In this document: positions 49,820-58,435 of the stretch, one piece after another
How the letters are laid out: every line of letters begins with the position of its first letter
Numbering within the stretch: position 1 is the first letter of the stretch
Source: CAVPLM01 sp963713545
Lineage (GTDB): Bacteria; Actinomycetota; Thermoleophilia; RBG-16-64-13
DNA: 64,000 bases
Direction of reading: 5' to 3'
Assembly (NCBI GenBank): GCA_963713545.1
Contig: CAVQME010000010.1
Location: forward strand, 1-64,000
Notes under the pieces: generated by a model
The model's input: the letters and a program-made list of their open reading frames with translations, nothing else
Database searches by the model: none
Told to the model about the DNA's origin: nothing
Program-made: the position numbers and the translations under genes

Positions 49820-49909
49820 GATCGCCTCCTCTTTTCGAAGTCGCGGTCTACTCTGGCCTGCCCGGTAGGGCGTTTTCGTAAACCTACCGGCACGCTACGG
49901 ATAAGTCCC

Positions 49910-50893
49910 TCAGGTCTTTAGACGCCTGCCTAAGACAAGCTGAGCTCCGGTCGTATCTAGATCCATTACCTCGATGTTCACGAAACCCGCCCCGCCCAAC
50001 CAGTCGCGGTAGTGAGACTCCGCCCAGACTCCCCCCTCCTCGGTGGCCTGAAGCATGTTCACGGCGAACAGCGCCGCCCGAGGGCTCCGTCCCCACACGT
50101 GGTCTTGGATGGCGATCGTGCCCCCCGGGGAAAGCAGTGAATGGACCTCCCGGATCACACGGGCGTTCGTGGCCGGACCGTAGATGTGCGAGACGTTGCC
50201 CAGGTAGACGAGATCGAACGGTCCGACCGGCAGGGATTCTGTGAAGTCCCCTCCTACCAAGGCGATATCACCGACCTCGTCCCCCAGGAACTCTTGAGCC
50301 ATGGGAAGCACGCTCTCCCGGTCGAAGAGCGTGGCCCGCACCCCGCACCGCGAGAAGTGGCGGGCCACGTGACCCACGGCGCCTCCCAAGTCCAGCATGG
50401 TACGGACCGGACCGGCGTACGCCAAGGTCCGCTCGACGATCTCGTCGAGCGCGGCCGGGTCGCGCTCCCCCATGGCACCCACCATGGTCGGGATATCCCG
50501 TCTGGCCGGATCCCGCGGGACCGGCCGCCCCGTCCGGATGACCTCCGGCAACTCGAGCCAGCCCCGCAGCTTGTTCACTTGATGCATGAGACCGAAACGC
50601 TCCAGGTCCGGCCCGTCGTCCACAAAGTGAGCCTTCCCCAGGGGCGATAGGCGATAGAGAACGCCCTCACCGCTCTGATCCGCCCCCCCTGCGAGCCGCT
50701 CGACGATTCCCTCCTCAGCGAGGGCTTCCAGCACCACTCGGGTGGCCCGGGGTTGCGCCTCCGCCTTTTGCGCGACTTCCTCCGCCGTCAGCCCCTCTTC
50801 AGTCACCAACGTATCGATCAGACCGGAGCGCAGAGCCCCGACGAACAGCAAGAGCCGCTCTACCGCGGCTCCATCGACGAGCGAGTTCTTCAT
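49910..50893 (-). CDS. SAM-dependent O-methyltransferase-like protein with winged-helix head
   Basis: The 327-residue product resembles the dimerising plant/bacterial O-methyltransferase family. Residues about 1-95 form a winged-helix dimerisation domain (GLIDTLVTEEGLTAEEVAQK, LEALAEEGIVERL). Residues about 150-325 form the Rossmann methyltransferase with VRTMLDLGGAVGHVARHFS (SAM loop), ATLFDRESVLP, IALVGGDFTESLPVGPFDLV, LGNVSHIYG and LLSPGGTIAIQDHVW. The substrate is unknown. The ATG at 50893 follows GGAG and overlaps the rhodanese-fusion stop as ATGA, which is evidence that the upstream gene really extends to 50890. Confidence 0.9.
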   Translation of the reverse strand: MKNSLVDGAAVERLLLFVGALRSGLIDTLVTEEGLTAEEVAQKAEAQPRATRVVLEALAEEGIVERLAGGADQSGEGVLYRLSPLGKAHFVDDGPDLERFGLMHQVNKLRGWLELPEVIRTGRPVPRDPARRDIPTMVGAMGERDPAALDEIVERTLAYAGPVRTMLDLGGAVGHVARHFSRCGVRATLFDRESVLPMAQEFLGDEVGDIALVGGDFTESLPVGPFDLVYLGNVSHIYGPATNARVIREVHSLLSPGGTIAIQDHVWGRSPRAALFAVNMLQATEEGGVWAESHYRDWLGGAGFVNIEVMDLDTTGAQLVLGRRLKT

Positions 50894-52185
50894 GCCTTCT
50901 CCAAAGCAAGGCCGGCCGCCGTCCATTCAGCCACGCCGCCGGCGAAATCACGCACGTTTGTGAAACCCAACTGTCGCAGCTTATCAGCTGCGATGGCACT
51001 CGCCTCTCAGGTGAAGCCGTCGCAATAGAGGACCAGGGGCTCGTCCACCTTGAAGCGGCGCCGGGCCTCGCGAGCCAGGCCTCTGAAGTCCACCCATTCC
51101 GACCCGGGTAGATGGCCGGTCCGCCAGTGAGCCTCACCCAGCACGTCGACCAGCCGGAACTGCTCCCGGCTGTCCAGCAGCGCCTGCAGGTCCTGGAGCG
51201 TCATCGTGCCAACGCTGGGGCGGCCGGCTTCGGGATCGTAGAAGACCATGTAGGCCGCCGCACTGTAATAACCGGCCTTTCGGAATATGCGGCGCCGCGC
51301 CGGCTCGCCCGCGTCGATGACCGCGGCCGGCCGGCGGCCTGCTCTGCGAAGGCCCGCGGTGCAGCGTTTCAGGGCCCAGGCCAGCGAGTCATCGTCTGTG
51401 CGCGCGAGGGCCAGGTCGAGCAGTTCGTGCCTTCCGTCTCCTCCGTCGAGCCGGGCGATCACCGCCACGGGACGGCCGACCCTTAACAGCGCCCAGTTGC
51501 CCCCTTCCCGGGCCAGGCTTTCGAGGTCGGCCAGCAGGGAAGAAGGGTCGGCCGTGGCGTGACTATGCGATGCGGGAGCATGCGAGCGCTCGCCGGAGAG
51601 ATCATGCACGGCCCCGTGCTTCTCCAAGAGCTCCTCCAGATCAGGCAGATGCTCGGGGCCGAACGGCACGAGAGCCGCGTCCTCCGGAGACGGCGGCACG
51701 CCAGAAGCCGCCGGAGCCGCCAGGGCCGGAGTCAAGGGTTCCCTCGCAACCGGTGTCGCCGCCCCCACCGGGGTCTCGACGGCCTCTTGAGGCAGCATGA
51801 CCAGCGCAGCCGCCTCCACCTGAAGCCCGCGGGCCAGCAGCGTGGCGTTCAATCTGCAGTCGTCGGTCCTGACCAGGTAGGCGGTGGGCCTCAGCCGCTC
51901 CCTCAGGAGATCGAGCACGTCCTCGTAACGGCTCTGGTGGGCGGCAGAAAGATGCAGTTCCACGACCGTCACGTGCGTGTGTCCGGCGTGAGGTCTATCG
52001 ACGGCCAAGACATAGCCCAGATCTCGAAGCGCCCCTCCAGCGCCAACGGACTCCTGGATCAAATGAGCCGCGGCTTCCTCGCTCAAACGCGAGTAGAACC
52101 CCGGAACCAGCGAGATAGTAGTGTCGCGCTGCCGCTCCGCGCGCAGGTCGGCGATCCTATCCCGCTCGACCGAGGTCAACTCCAT
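50890..52185 (-). CDS. GNAT-GNAT-rhodanese fusion selenoprotein (in-frame UGA = Sec393)
   Basis: The 431-residue reading has two GNAT-like halves (about 1-130: GFYSRLSEEAAAHLIQES, LRPTAYLVRTDDCRLNATLL; about 165-310: RRIFRKAGYYSAAAYMVFYD) and a rhodanese domain (about 315-431: FRLVDVLGEAHWRTGHLPGS, EPLVLYCDGFT). At 51007-51009 a TGA interrupts the rhodanese core, yet the same frame continues EASAIAADKLRQLGFTNVRD, FAGGVAEW and stops at 50890, overlapping the next ATG as ATGA. Relatives often read YCDGxxCxAS, so the TGA sits at a Cys position. A perfect hairpin starts 13 nt later. It should be a selenium-dependent sulfurtransferase-like protein of unknown substrate. The ATG at 52185 follows AGGGG. 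Confidence 0.85.
50974..50993 (-). promoter_or_regulatory. Bacterial SECIS-like hairpin in the rhodanese fusion gene
   Basis: The mRNA has UCGCAGCU-GAUA-AGCUGCGA, a perfect 8-bp stem with a 4-nt loop, beginning 13 nt after the UGA. Its apical loop is about 22 nt from the UGA, nearly the same as the hairpin in selD, and both loops begin with G. Confidence 0.75.
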
Positions 52186-52187
52186 GG

Positions 52188-53321
52188 TCAATTCCCCTGG
52201 CGGATGACGACGCTGCCGGAGCTCACGTTCTCGATGATCACGCTGACCTTATGCGCAGCCGCTCCGTAACCCTGTGTCTCCCAGATACCCTCGTCTTCGT
52301 CGTCACCCTCGCTGACCTGGACCATTCCCGAAGGCCGCTTCACGTCGCCGGAGGAGACATCCTGCACCTCCAATCGCAAGGCCTGGCCGGCCGGAAGATC
52401 GAGGGTGAACTGGCCACTCGAGCCGCGAAACACCAGCTCCACGTCAGAATCTTCACCCAGAGTCACCTCCGCGTCCCCTGAGCTCATGTCGACGCTCATC
52501 TGGAACTTGGCACCGGCGGGAGCCTGCGCTTCCATGTCGCCCGAACTCGCTTCCAGTCTCACCGCGTAGGCCTGGGGGCCGGACCCGCTTGTCGGGAGGA
52601 TCACGCTCGTATCTCCCGAACTCGCATCGATCTCGAGGCCCGCCAACAGCAGCCCAGAAAGGTCGAGCATGCTCGAACCGGACGAGGTCTGCGCCCTGAG
52701 CTGGAGTGGCACCCCCGGGTCTAGACCGATGTCCCAGGGCGGCGTGTCCTCTCCGTCCAACCATTGCCACCACCACCTATCGCCCTTCGACTCGAGCACC
52801 ACAGTCTTATCCGTTCCGCCCGTCTCCTCGCTCACAAGCTCGACCGTCCCTCGATGCGACACCGTCGCGTACAGCAGCGGTCGCTCTGGTCCAGTAGCGC
52901 TCTCCAGAGCATGGACGTTCGTGGAATAACCGCCCAGGTCCAACTCCACCTGCGCTGAGGTGGCCTGCCCCACCGGCGTGCTGAGAGTCTCGGTGGTGAC
53001 CTTCGGCTCGCTGATCCACCCGGCGGCCGGACCTATGAGCATAAGCGCGATGATCACGCCCACCGTCACGATGCCCACCGCGGCCCCCAGGGCGAGGGAG
53101 CGGCGACCCACCAGCAGGTCGACCCCGATCCCAATGAGAAGCACCGGCCACACAAGCGCGAGCATGGCCATGTTGGACGCGGTCAGGACGTCGAGGTTGT
53201 AGAGGAGCAAGATGACCCCTGCTCCGATCAGCATTACCGCCCAGAACAACGAACGGTAGCGGTGGCGTTTGCCTGGTTTGGCCGCGGTCGATTCCGAGTC
53301 GGGACCCTCTACCTGTTGCAT
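52188..53321 (-). CDS. LiaF-like membrane protein with toastrack domain
   Basis: The product is 377 residues (379 if the ATG at 53327 is used). Residues about 25-105 contain four hydrophobic segments typical of LiaF-TM/LiaI (SLFWAVMLIGAGVILLLYNL, MAMLALVWPVLLIGIGVDLL). The C-terminal 230 residues are a repetitive beta-helix of the DUF4097/toastrack type with the recurring motif SSGD or SSGS (at least seven times). LiaF-type proteins sense or dampen envelope stress. The ATG at 53321 is 8 nt from GGAGG and preferred. It is immediately followed by the rhodanese fusion and the methyltransferase, probably in one transcript. Confidence 0.85.
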   Translation of the reverse strand: MQQVEGPDSESTAAKPGKRHRYRSLFWAVMLIGAGVILLLYNLDVLTASNMAMLALVWPVLLIGIGVDLLVGRRSLALGAAVGIVTVGVIIALMLIGPAAGWISEPKVTTETLSTPVGQATSAQVELDLGGYSTNVHALESATGPERPLLYATVSHRGTVELVSEETGGTDKTVVLESKGDRWWWQWLDGEDTPPWDIGLDPGVPLQLRAQTSSGSSMLDLSGLLLAGLEIDASSGDTSVILPTSGSGPQAYAVRLEASSGDMEAQAPAGAKFQMSVDMSSGDAEVTLGEDSDVELVFRGSSGQFTLDLPAGQALRLEVQDVSSGDVKRPSGMVQVSEGDDEDEGIWETQGYGAAAHKVSVIIENVSSGSVVIRQGN

Positions 53322-53409
53322 GGCCATCTCCTCCCCGATACCGGTCGTGAGCGGCAGGCGTCGCTCACCCGGATGGGCACGCCCGCTAGTCTTCCCTTTC
53401 CCGTAGCTC

Positions 53410-53415
53410 TAGAAT
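53410..53415 (+). promoter_or_regulatory. -10 box of a leaderless transcript
   Basis: TAGAAT ends 7 nt before the ATG at 53423, so transcription should begin at the start codon. The -35 (TAGTCT, 53387-53392, 17 bp away) is weak. No Shine-Dalgarno sequence precedes the ATG. Confidence 0.5.
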
Positions 53416-53422
53416 CCCACGC

Positions 53423-53851
53423 ATGTGGGTGAGTGTACATGCCCTGTCCGGCCTGACTTTGGGAGCTCTCGCGCCCGTGGGAGTCCTACTGACGCTGGTC
53501 TGCGCTCTCGTCTTGCACCTGGTCTTGGACTTGGTGCCCCACTGGGATTACACGGGGCACCGACTGCGCACCATGTGGGCGGTTCTCGATGTGGCCGTTT
53601 CTATCGCCGCGGTGGTGGCACTGGTCCTTATGCTGGGCCTTTCCGGGAAAGCGGTCATGGCCGCCATCGTGTCGGCTCTGCCCGATCTCGATGTGTTCGA
53701 TGCGGTCCTTCCGCACTCGAAGCACCGCCGCTGGTTCCCCAGCCATTGGCGCCGCTTCCCTCATGGCAGGACTCGTCCCACGATAGGGATCCTCGTGCAG
53801 TCGGTCGTCGGCCTGGGGGCGATCGTTTGGCTGATCGCGGCAACCGGCTGA
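53423..53851 (+). CDS. Hypothetical membrane protein with His/Asp motifs (YdjM-like)
   Basis: The 142-residue protein has about four hydrophobic segments and conserved-looking polar motifs inside or next to them: HLVLDLVPHWD (about 32-42), ALPDLDVFD (about 84-92) and HSKHRRWFPSHW. This His/Asp layout resembles membrane-bound metal-dependent hydrolases of the YdjM type, but the match is weak and I make no functional claim. It appears to be translated from a leaderless mRNA. It is divergent from the LiaF-like gene and lies upstream of gdhA on the same strand. Confidence 0.65.
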   Translation: MWVSVHALSGLTLGALAPVGVLLTLVCALVLHLVLDLVPHWDYTGHRLRTMWAVLDVAVSIAAVVALVLMLGLSGKAVMAAIVSALPDLDVFDAVLPHSKHRRWFPSHWRRFPHGRTRPTIGILVQSVVGLGAIVWLIAATG

Positions 53852-53927
53852 CCTCGACCGCATGATCTACGCCGCTCCATCGGGGCCGTTCGACCAGAGC
53901 CTGGGCGATCCAAGTCGTGCAGTCCTG

Positions 53928-53956
53928 TAGACGCGCTCCACCTCCACGACTATGAT
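53928..53956 (+). promoter_or_regulatory. Promoter of gdhA
   Basis: TAGACG (53928-53933), 17 bp, TATGAT (53951-53956). Transcription would start near 53963, giving a leader of about 64 nt that ends in the GGGAGGG ribosome binding site of gdhA. Confidence 0.5.
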
Positions 53957-54026
53957 TAGCCTCGGGTCAGCGCAAGCGTATCGATCGTCCGCGCCGAGGA
54001 GGCGCCGGCCTTCCCGGGAGGGAACC

Positions 54027-55388
54027 ATGAACGGCTACGCCGAAGAGATCGTCGCCCTGGTCAAAGCCAAGAACCCGGCCGAGCCGGAGTTCCATCAAGC
54101 GGTGCTCGAGGTGGTGGAATCCACCGCCCTTGTGATCGACCGCCACCCCGAGTACAGGGCGGCCAAGATCATGGAACGGCTGGTGGAGCCCGAGCGGGTG
54201 ATCATCTTTCGGGTGCCTTGGATCGATGACCAGGGAGAGGTCCAGATCAACCGGGGCTTCCGGATACAGATGAACTCCGCGATCGGTCCTTACAAGGGGG
54301 GGCTGCGCTTCCACCCCTCGGTCAATCTGGGCATCCTCAAGTTCCTGGCCTTCGAGCAGGTGTTCAAGAACGCTCTTACCACCCTACCCATGGGGGGCGG
54401 CAAGGGCGGAGCGGACTTCGACCCCAAAGGCAAGTCCGATGGTGAGGTCATGCGTTTCTGCCAAAGCTTCATGAGCGAGCTCTACCGGCACGTGGGCCCG
54501 CACACCGACGTGCCCGCGGGGGACATCGGGGTGGGCGGCCGTGAAATAGGGTACCTGTTCGGCCAGTACAAGCGTCTGGCCAACGAGTTCACCGGGGTGC
54601 TGACCGGCAAAGGCTTGGACTGGGGTGGCTCCCGGGTCCGTCCGGAAGCTACCGGATACGGCTGCATCTATTTCGCCGCCGAGATGCTCGCCACTCGGGG
54701 TGAGACCTTCAAGGACAGAGTGTGCCTGATCTCGGGCAGTGGCAACGTGGCCCAGTATGCCATCGAGAAGATCCTGGAACTGGAGGGCAGACCGGTCACC
54801 TGTTCCGACTCGAGCGGCTTCATCTATGACGAGGCCGGCTTCAACCATACAAAGCTCGCCTTCATCAAGGAGCTCAAGAACCTGCGCCGGGGTCGCATAA
54901 AGGAATACGTCGACAAGTATCCGAGTGCCGTCTACACCCCCTTCGACCTGACCGCCGATCATTCGCCCCAGTGGGACATCAAGGCCGATTGCGCCTTCCC
55001 CTGTGCCACTCAGAACGAGATCAACGAGCGGGACGCGCGCAATCTGGTCCGCAACGGCGTATATCTGGTGGCCGAGGGGGCCAACATGCCCACCACACCC
55101 GATGGGGTAGCGGTATTCTTGGATGCCTGCATCCTCTTTGCACCGGGCAAAGCCGCCAACGCGGGGGGCGTGGCTACCTCCGGTCTGGAGATGAGCCAGA
55201 ACTCCATGCGCGTCTGCTGGCTGCGCGACGAGGTGGACGACCGACTGCGCGCCATCATGAGGAGCATCCACGAGAGTTGCGTGGAGGCCGCGGCCGCCTA
55301 CGGTACGCCCGGTAACTACGTGAACGGTGCCAACATCGCCGGCTTCCTCAAGGTCGCGAACGCCATGATGGACCAAGGACTCGTGTAG
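54027..55388 (+). CDS. gdhA: NADP-type glutamate dehydrogenase
   Basis: This enzyme reductively aminates 2-oxoglutarate, or oxidises glutamate. The 453-residue product is the hexameric bacterial type: RGFRIQMNSAIGPYKGGLRF, the catalytic Lys in LPMGGGKGGADFDPKGKSDG, VGPHTDVPAGDIGVGGREIG, the dinucleotide fold ISGSGNVAQYAIEKILELEG and CSDSSGF. PCATQNEINERDA and EGANMPTTPDGV follow. The residue context after the nucleotide-binding strand (CSDSSG) is that of NADP-dependent GdhA, but cofactor use is not proven. The ATG follows GGGAGGG. The giant PEP-synthase-like gene follows, separated by a hairpin. Confidence 0.96.
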   Translation: MNGYAEEIVALVKAKNPAEPEFHQAVLEVVESTALVIDRHPEYRAAKIMERLVEPERVIIFRVPWIDDQGEVQINRGFRIQMNSAIGPYKGGLRFHPSVNLGILKFLAFEQVFKNALTTLPMGGGKGGADFDPKGKSDGEVMRFCQSFMSELYRHVGPHTDVPAGDIGVGGREIGYLFGQYKRLANEFTGVLTGKGLDWGGSRVRPEATGYGCIYFAAEMLATRGETFKDRVCLISGSGNVAQYAIEKILELEGRPVTCSDSSGFIYDEAGFNHTKLAFIKELKNLRRGRIKEYVDKYPSAVYTPFDLTADHSPQWDIKADCAFPCATQNEINERDARNLVRNGVYLVAEGANMPTTPDGVAVFLDACILFAPGKAANAGGVATSGLEMSQNSMRVCWLRDEVDDRLRAIMRSIHESCVEAAAAYGTPGNYVNGANIAGFLKVANAMMDQGLV

Positions 55389-55421
55389 CAGGGGAAATCC
55401 CCGACCGCTCGAGCTGATGTC

Positions 55422-55444
55422 GCCGGCCGGCGCCCGCGGCCGGC
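55422..55444 (+). terminator. Hairpin between gdhA and the PEP-synthase-like gene
   Basis: GCCGGCCG and CGGCCGGC form a perfect 8-bp stem with a 7-nt loop, ending 2 nt before the GGAGG ribosome binding site of the next gene. It may terminate gdhA transcription or shield that site. A smaller GGGGA/TCCCC hairpin precedes it. Confidence 0.4.
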
Positions 55445-55454
55445 CTGGAGGATC

Positions 55455-58430
55455 ATGTCCGACGTGCCACAACCGATGCAGCTGGATTGGACCCGCGTAT
55501 TCGACTTCCAGCACCTTATGGCCCGCCGGGTGGAGAACATCATCCTGGTTTCGAGCACCTACGACACGTTCATCCTCCAGGAGGACGGCCAACTCAGCGA
55601 GTTGATCCTGGGCGAGTTCCTGGACCTCAACCTTCACCACACCACTGGGCTCACCCACGTGTCGAGCGGCACCGAGGCGATCGCGTTGGCCAGGGCCGAG
55701 AGCCGGTTCAATCTGATCGTCAGCGCGGTGAATCTCGGCGATATGAACGCCGCTGAGCTGGCCCGGGAGGTACGGGAGGCGGGACTCGATATCCCCGTGG
55801 TGATCCTGGCCTACGACGGTGGCGAGTTGGCCGAGTTCATGTCCCGCTCCGACACTTCCCACATCGAGCGGGTGTTCCTGTGGGAGGGCGACTCCCGCAT
55901 CCTCCTTGCCATCACCAAGTACATCGAAGACAAGCTCAATGTGGCGTACGACAGCGGCGTGGCCGGCGTGCAGGTCATCCTTCTCATCGAGGACAACATC
56001 CGCTACTACTCCGCTTTCCTTCCGATGATCTATACAGAGATCATCCACCATTCCCAAAGCGTCATCGCCGAAAGCGTCAACACGGCCCACAAGATCCTAC
56101 GCATGCGGGCGCGCCCAAAGATCCTTCTCTGTTCCAGCTTCGAGGAGGCTTGGAGTTACTTTTCCACCTACCAGGAGAACGTGCTCGGGGTGATCTCGGA
56201 CGTCGAGTTCCCCCAGGAAGGCGAGTTGAACCCCAATGCGGGGATGGAGTTCGCCCGCCGGGTGAAGGAGGCCTGGAAGGACATCCCGATCCTGCTGCAG
56301 TCCAGCCGCCCGGACGGCGAAGCGACGGCGCGCGAGGTAGGCGCTGATTTCCTGCTCAAGGGCTCGCCCACGCTCCTCGAAGATCTGCGCCGCTTTGTGG
56401 TGGACAACTTCTTCTTCAGTGAATTCGTGTTCCGGCTCCCCGACGGCACGCCTGTGGGACGCGCGAAGGACATGAAGACTCTACTCGAGATGCTACGGAG
56501 CGTGCCCACCGAATCGATCACCTACCACGCCGAGCGTAATGACTTCTCCCGCTGGCTGAAGGCCCGCACCGAGTTCCGCTTGGCGCACCATCTGCGCCCA
56601 CGCACCGCTGCGGACTACGACACGATCGAGAGCCGCCGTCGCTATCTGATCGAGCAGATAGACAACTATCGGCGCGACCAAACCAGAGAATCGGTGAGCG
56701 ACTTCGACCCCACCTCTTTCGACCCCGACAACAGCTTTGCCCGCATGGGAGAGGGTTCCCTAGGGGGCAAAGCCAGGGCGCTGGCGTTTGCCCGTCACCT
56801 GCTCCGTGATTTTGGCGTGATCGATCAGTTCCCGGGTATGCAGATCACCGTTCCCCCCTGTGCGGTACTGGCAACAGACGTGTTCGATATGTTCCTTCAG
56901 GAGAACGACCTGCGCCAGTTCGCCATGCAGACGGATGACGACAGCGCGATCGAAGAGCGGTTCCTCGCTGCCTCGTTCCCCGCGGAGATCGAGGCGAAGC
57001 TGGCCACATACCTCGATCTGGTCGACTACCCGCTGGCAGTGCGCTCGTCCAGCCTCCTCGAGGACTCCCAGTACCAACCTCTCGCAGGCGTATACGAGAC
57101 GTACATGCTGCCCAACAACCACCCCCATCGAGCGGTCCGTCTCTACCAGTTGATCCGAGCGGTGAAGCGCGTCTTCGCCTCCACCTTCCTCACCTACGCC
57201 AAGAACTACTTCAAGGTGATCCCCTACCGCTTGGAAGAAGAGAAGATGGCGGTGATCATCCAGAAGGTCGTGGGTGCGCACCACGGGACCCGCTTCTACC
57301 CCTCCTTCGCGGGAGTGGCCCGATCGCATAACTTCTACCCTTCACCTCCCCTCGTGGCAGAAGATGGGGTCGTGACGGTGGCACTGGGCCTGGGCCGCAC
57401 TGTCGTCGATGGTGGCCGTGCGCTCTCTTTTTGTCCCAAGTACCCGCAGCACCTCATGCACTTCTCCGCCGTGAACGACATGCTGGCCAACTCCCAGCGG
57501 GATTTCATCGCAGTCGAGTTGGAAAGCCACAGCGACGACGTCACCGAGCGCCATCACCCCCTGGCCGTCGCCGAGACCGATGGCACTCTGGGACCGGTGG
57601 CCTCCACGTATTCGCCGGAGAACGACGCCGTGTACGACGGCATCTCCCGCCCGGGCGTCCGCCTTGTCAGTTTCGCGCCCATCCTCAAGCAACGTAGCCT
57701 TCCGCTTCCAGCGGCGCTCGACCGGTTGATGGAGCTAGGACGTTGGGGGATGAACACCGAGGTGGAGCTTGAGTTCGCGGTCGAGATGTCTCGAGGATCG
57801 AGGACGCCTGTCGAGTTTGGCTTCCTGCAGATGCGCCCGATGGCTCTGTCTCGGGAACTGGAGGAACTCGACACCGAGAACGTGGAGCCCGGCCAGGTCC
57901 TGGTGCGCTCGAGCAGCGTGCTCGGGAACGGCAGGCTCGCGCACATCAAAGACGTGGTGGTGGTCGACTACGCCCGCTTCGACCGGGCGAGGAGCCAGGA
58001 GATCGCCGCAGAGGTCGCCCGGTTCAACGCGGAGCTGCTCGCCGAGGGTCTGCCCTATATCCTCATAGGGCTGGGGCGCTGGGGCTCGGCCGACCCCTGG
58101 CTGGGCATCCCCGTCACCTGGGAGCAGATCTCGGGCGCGAGGGTGATCGTCGAATCAGGCCTGAAAGACATCAAGGTCACCCCTTCCCAGGGCAGTCACT
58201 TCTTCCAGAACCTGACGTCGTTCCGCGTCGGGTATTTCACGGTCAACCCCGAGACCGGAGAGGGTTCGCTGGACTGGGATTGGCTGGAGGCCCAGCCTTC
58301 TCTGCGCGAGGCGACGTACGTGCGTCGCCTCAGTTTCTCAGAGCCTCTCATGGTGAAGATCAACGGCAAGCAGCAGCGCGGCGTGATCCTGAAACCGGGC
58401 GCGGGACTTGAGGAGCAAGGCCGGGTCTAG
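55455..58430 (+). CDS. Large PEP-synthase/PPDK ATP-grasp protein with two receiver-like domains
   Basis: The 991-residue protein begins with two response-regulator-like domains. The first (about 25-160) has IILVSSTYDTFILQEDG and a poorly kept phosphosite. The second (about 170-320) has VILLIEDNIRYYSAFLPMIY, the candidate phospho-Asp in LGVISDVEFPQ, ILLQSSRPDG and the Lys in DFLLKGSP. A helical linker leads to a PPDK/PEP-synthase N-terminal nucleotide-binding region (about 435-830) with MGEGSLGGKARALAFARHLL and PLAVRSSSLLEDSQYQPLAG. The swivelling phospho-His domain (TGG-TSHA) and the PEP TIM barrel are missing. It may be a regulator or phosphotransferase; its substrate is unknown. It is convergent with the M23 gene. 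Confidence 0.85.
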   Translation: MSDVPQPMQLDWTRVFDFQHLMARRVENIILVSSTYDTFILQEDGQLSELILGEFLDLNLHHTTGLTHVSSGTEAIALARAESRFNLIVSAVNLGDMNAAELAREVREAGLDIPVVILAYDGGELAEFMSRSDTSHIERVFLWEGDSRILLAITKYIEDKLNVAYDSGVAGVQVILLIEDNIRYYSAFLPMIYTEIIHHSQSVIAESVNTAHKILRMRARPKILLCSSFEEAWSYFSTYQENVLGVISDVEFPQEGELNPNAGMEFARRVKEAWKDIPILLQSSRPDGEATAREVGADFLLKGSPTLLEDLRRFVVDNFFFSEFVFRLPDGTPVGRAKDMKTLLEMLRSVPTESITYHAERNDFSRWLKARTEFRLAHHLRPRTAADYDTIESRRRYLIEQIDNYRRDQTRESVSDFDPTSFDPDNSFARMGEGSLGGKARALAFARHLLRDFGVIDQFPGMQITVPPCAVLATDVFDMFLQENDLRQFAMQTDDDSAIEERFLAASFPAEIEAKLATYLDLVDYPLAVRSSSLLEDSQYQPLAGVYETYMLPNNHPHRAVRLYQLIRAVKRVFASTFLTYAKNYFKVIPYRLEEEKMAVIIQKVVGAHHGTRFYPSFAGVARSHNFYPSPPLVAEDGVVTVALGLGRTVVDGGRALSFCPKYPQHLMHFSAVNDMLANSQRDFIAVELESHSDDVTERHHPLAVAETDGTLGPVASTYSPENDAVYDGISRPGVRLVSFAPILKQRSLPLPAALDRLMELGRWGMNTEVELEFAVEMSRGSRTPVEFGFLQMRPMALSRELEELDTENVEPGQVLVRSSSVLGNGRLAHIKDVVVVDYARFDRARSQEIAAEVARFNAELLAEGLPYILIGLGRWGSADPWLGIPVTWEQISGARVIVESGLKDIKVTPSQGSHFFQNLTSFRVGYFTVNPETGEGSLDWDWLEAQPSLREATYVRRLSFSEPLMVKINGKQQRGVILKPGAGLEEQGRV

Positions 58431-58435
58431 GGCGT

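Noticed and set aside
51007..52185. A GNAT-rhodanese protein ending at the first TGA
   Set aside because: It would cut the rhodanese domain after YCDGFT and leave a 113-nt gap whose in-frame translation is clearly rhodanese and ends exactly at the next start codon.
54384..56090. 568-codon minus-strand frame across gdhA and the PEP-synthase-like gene
   Set aside because: Antisense to conserved enzyme sequence on both sides and crossing an intergenic hairpin; no recognisable domain.
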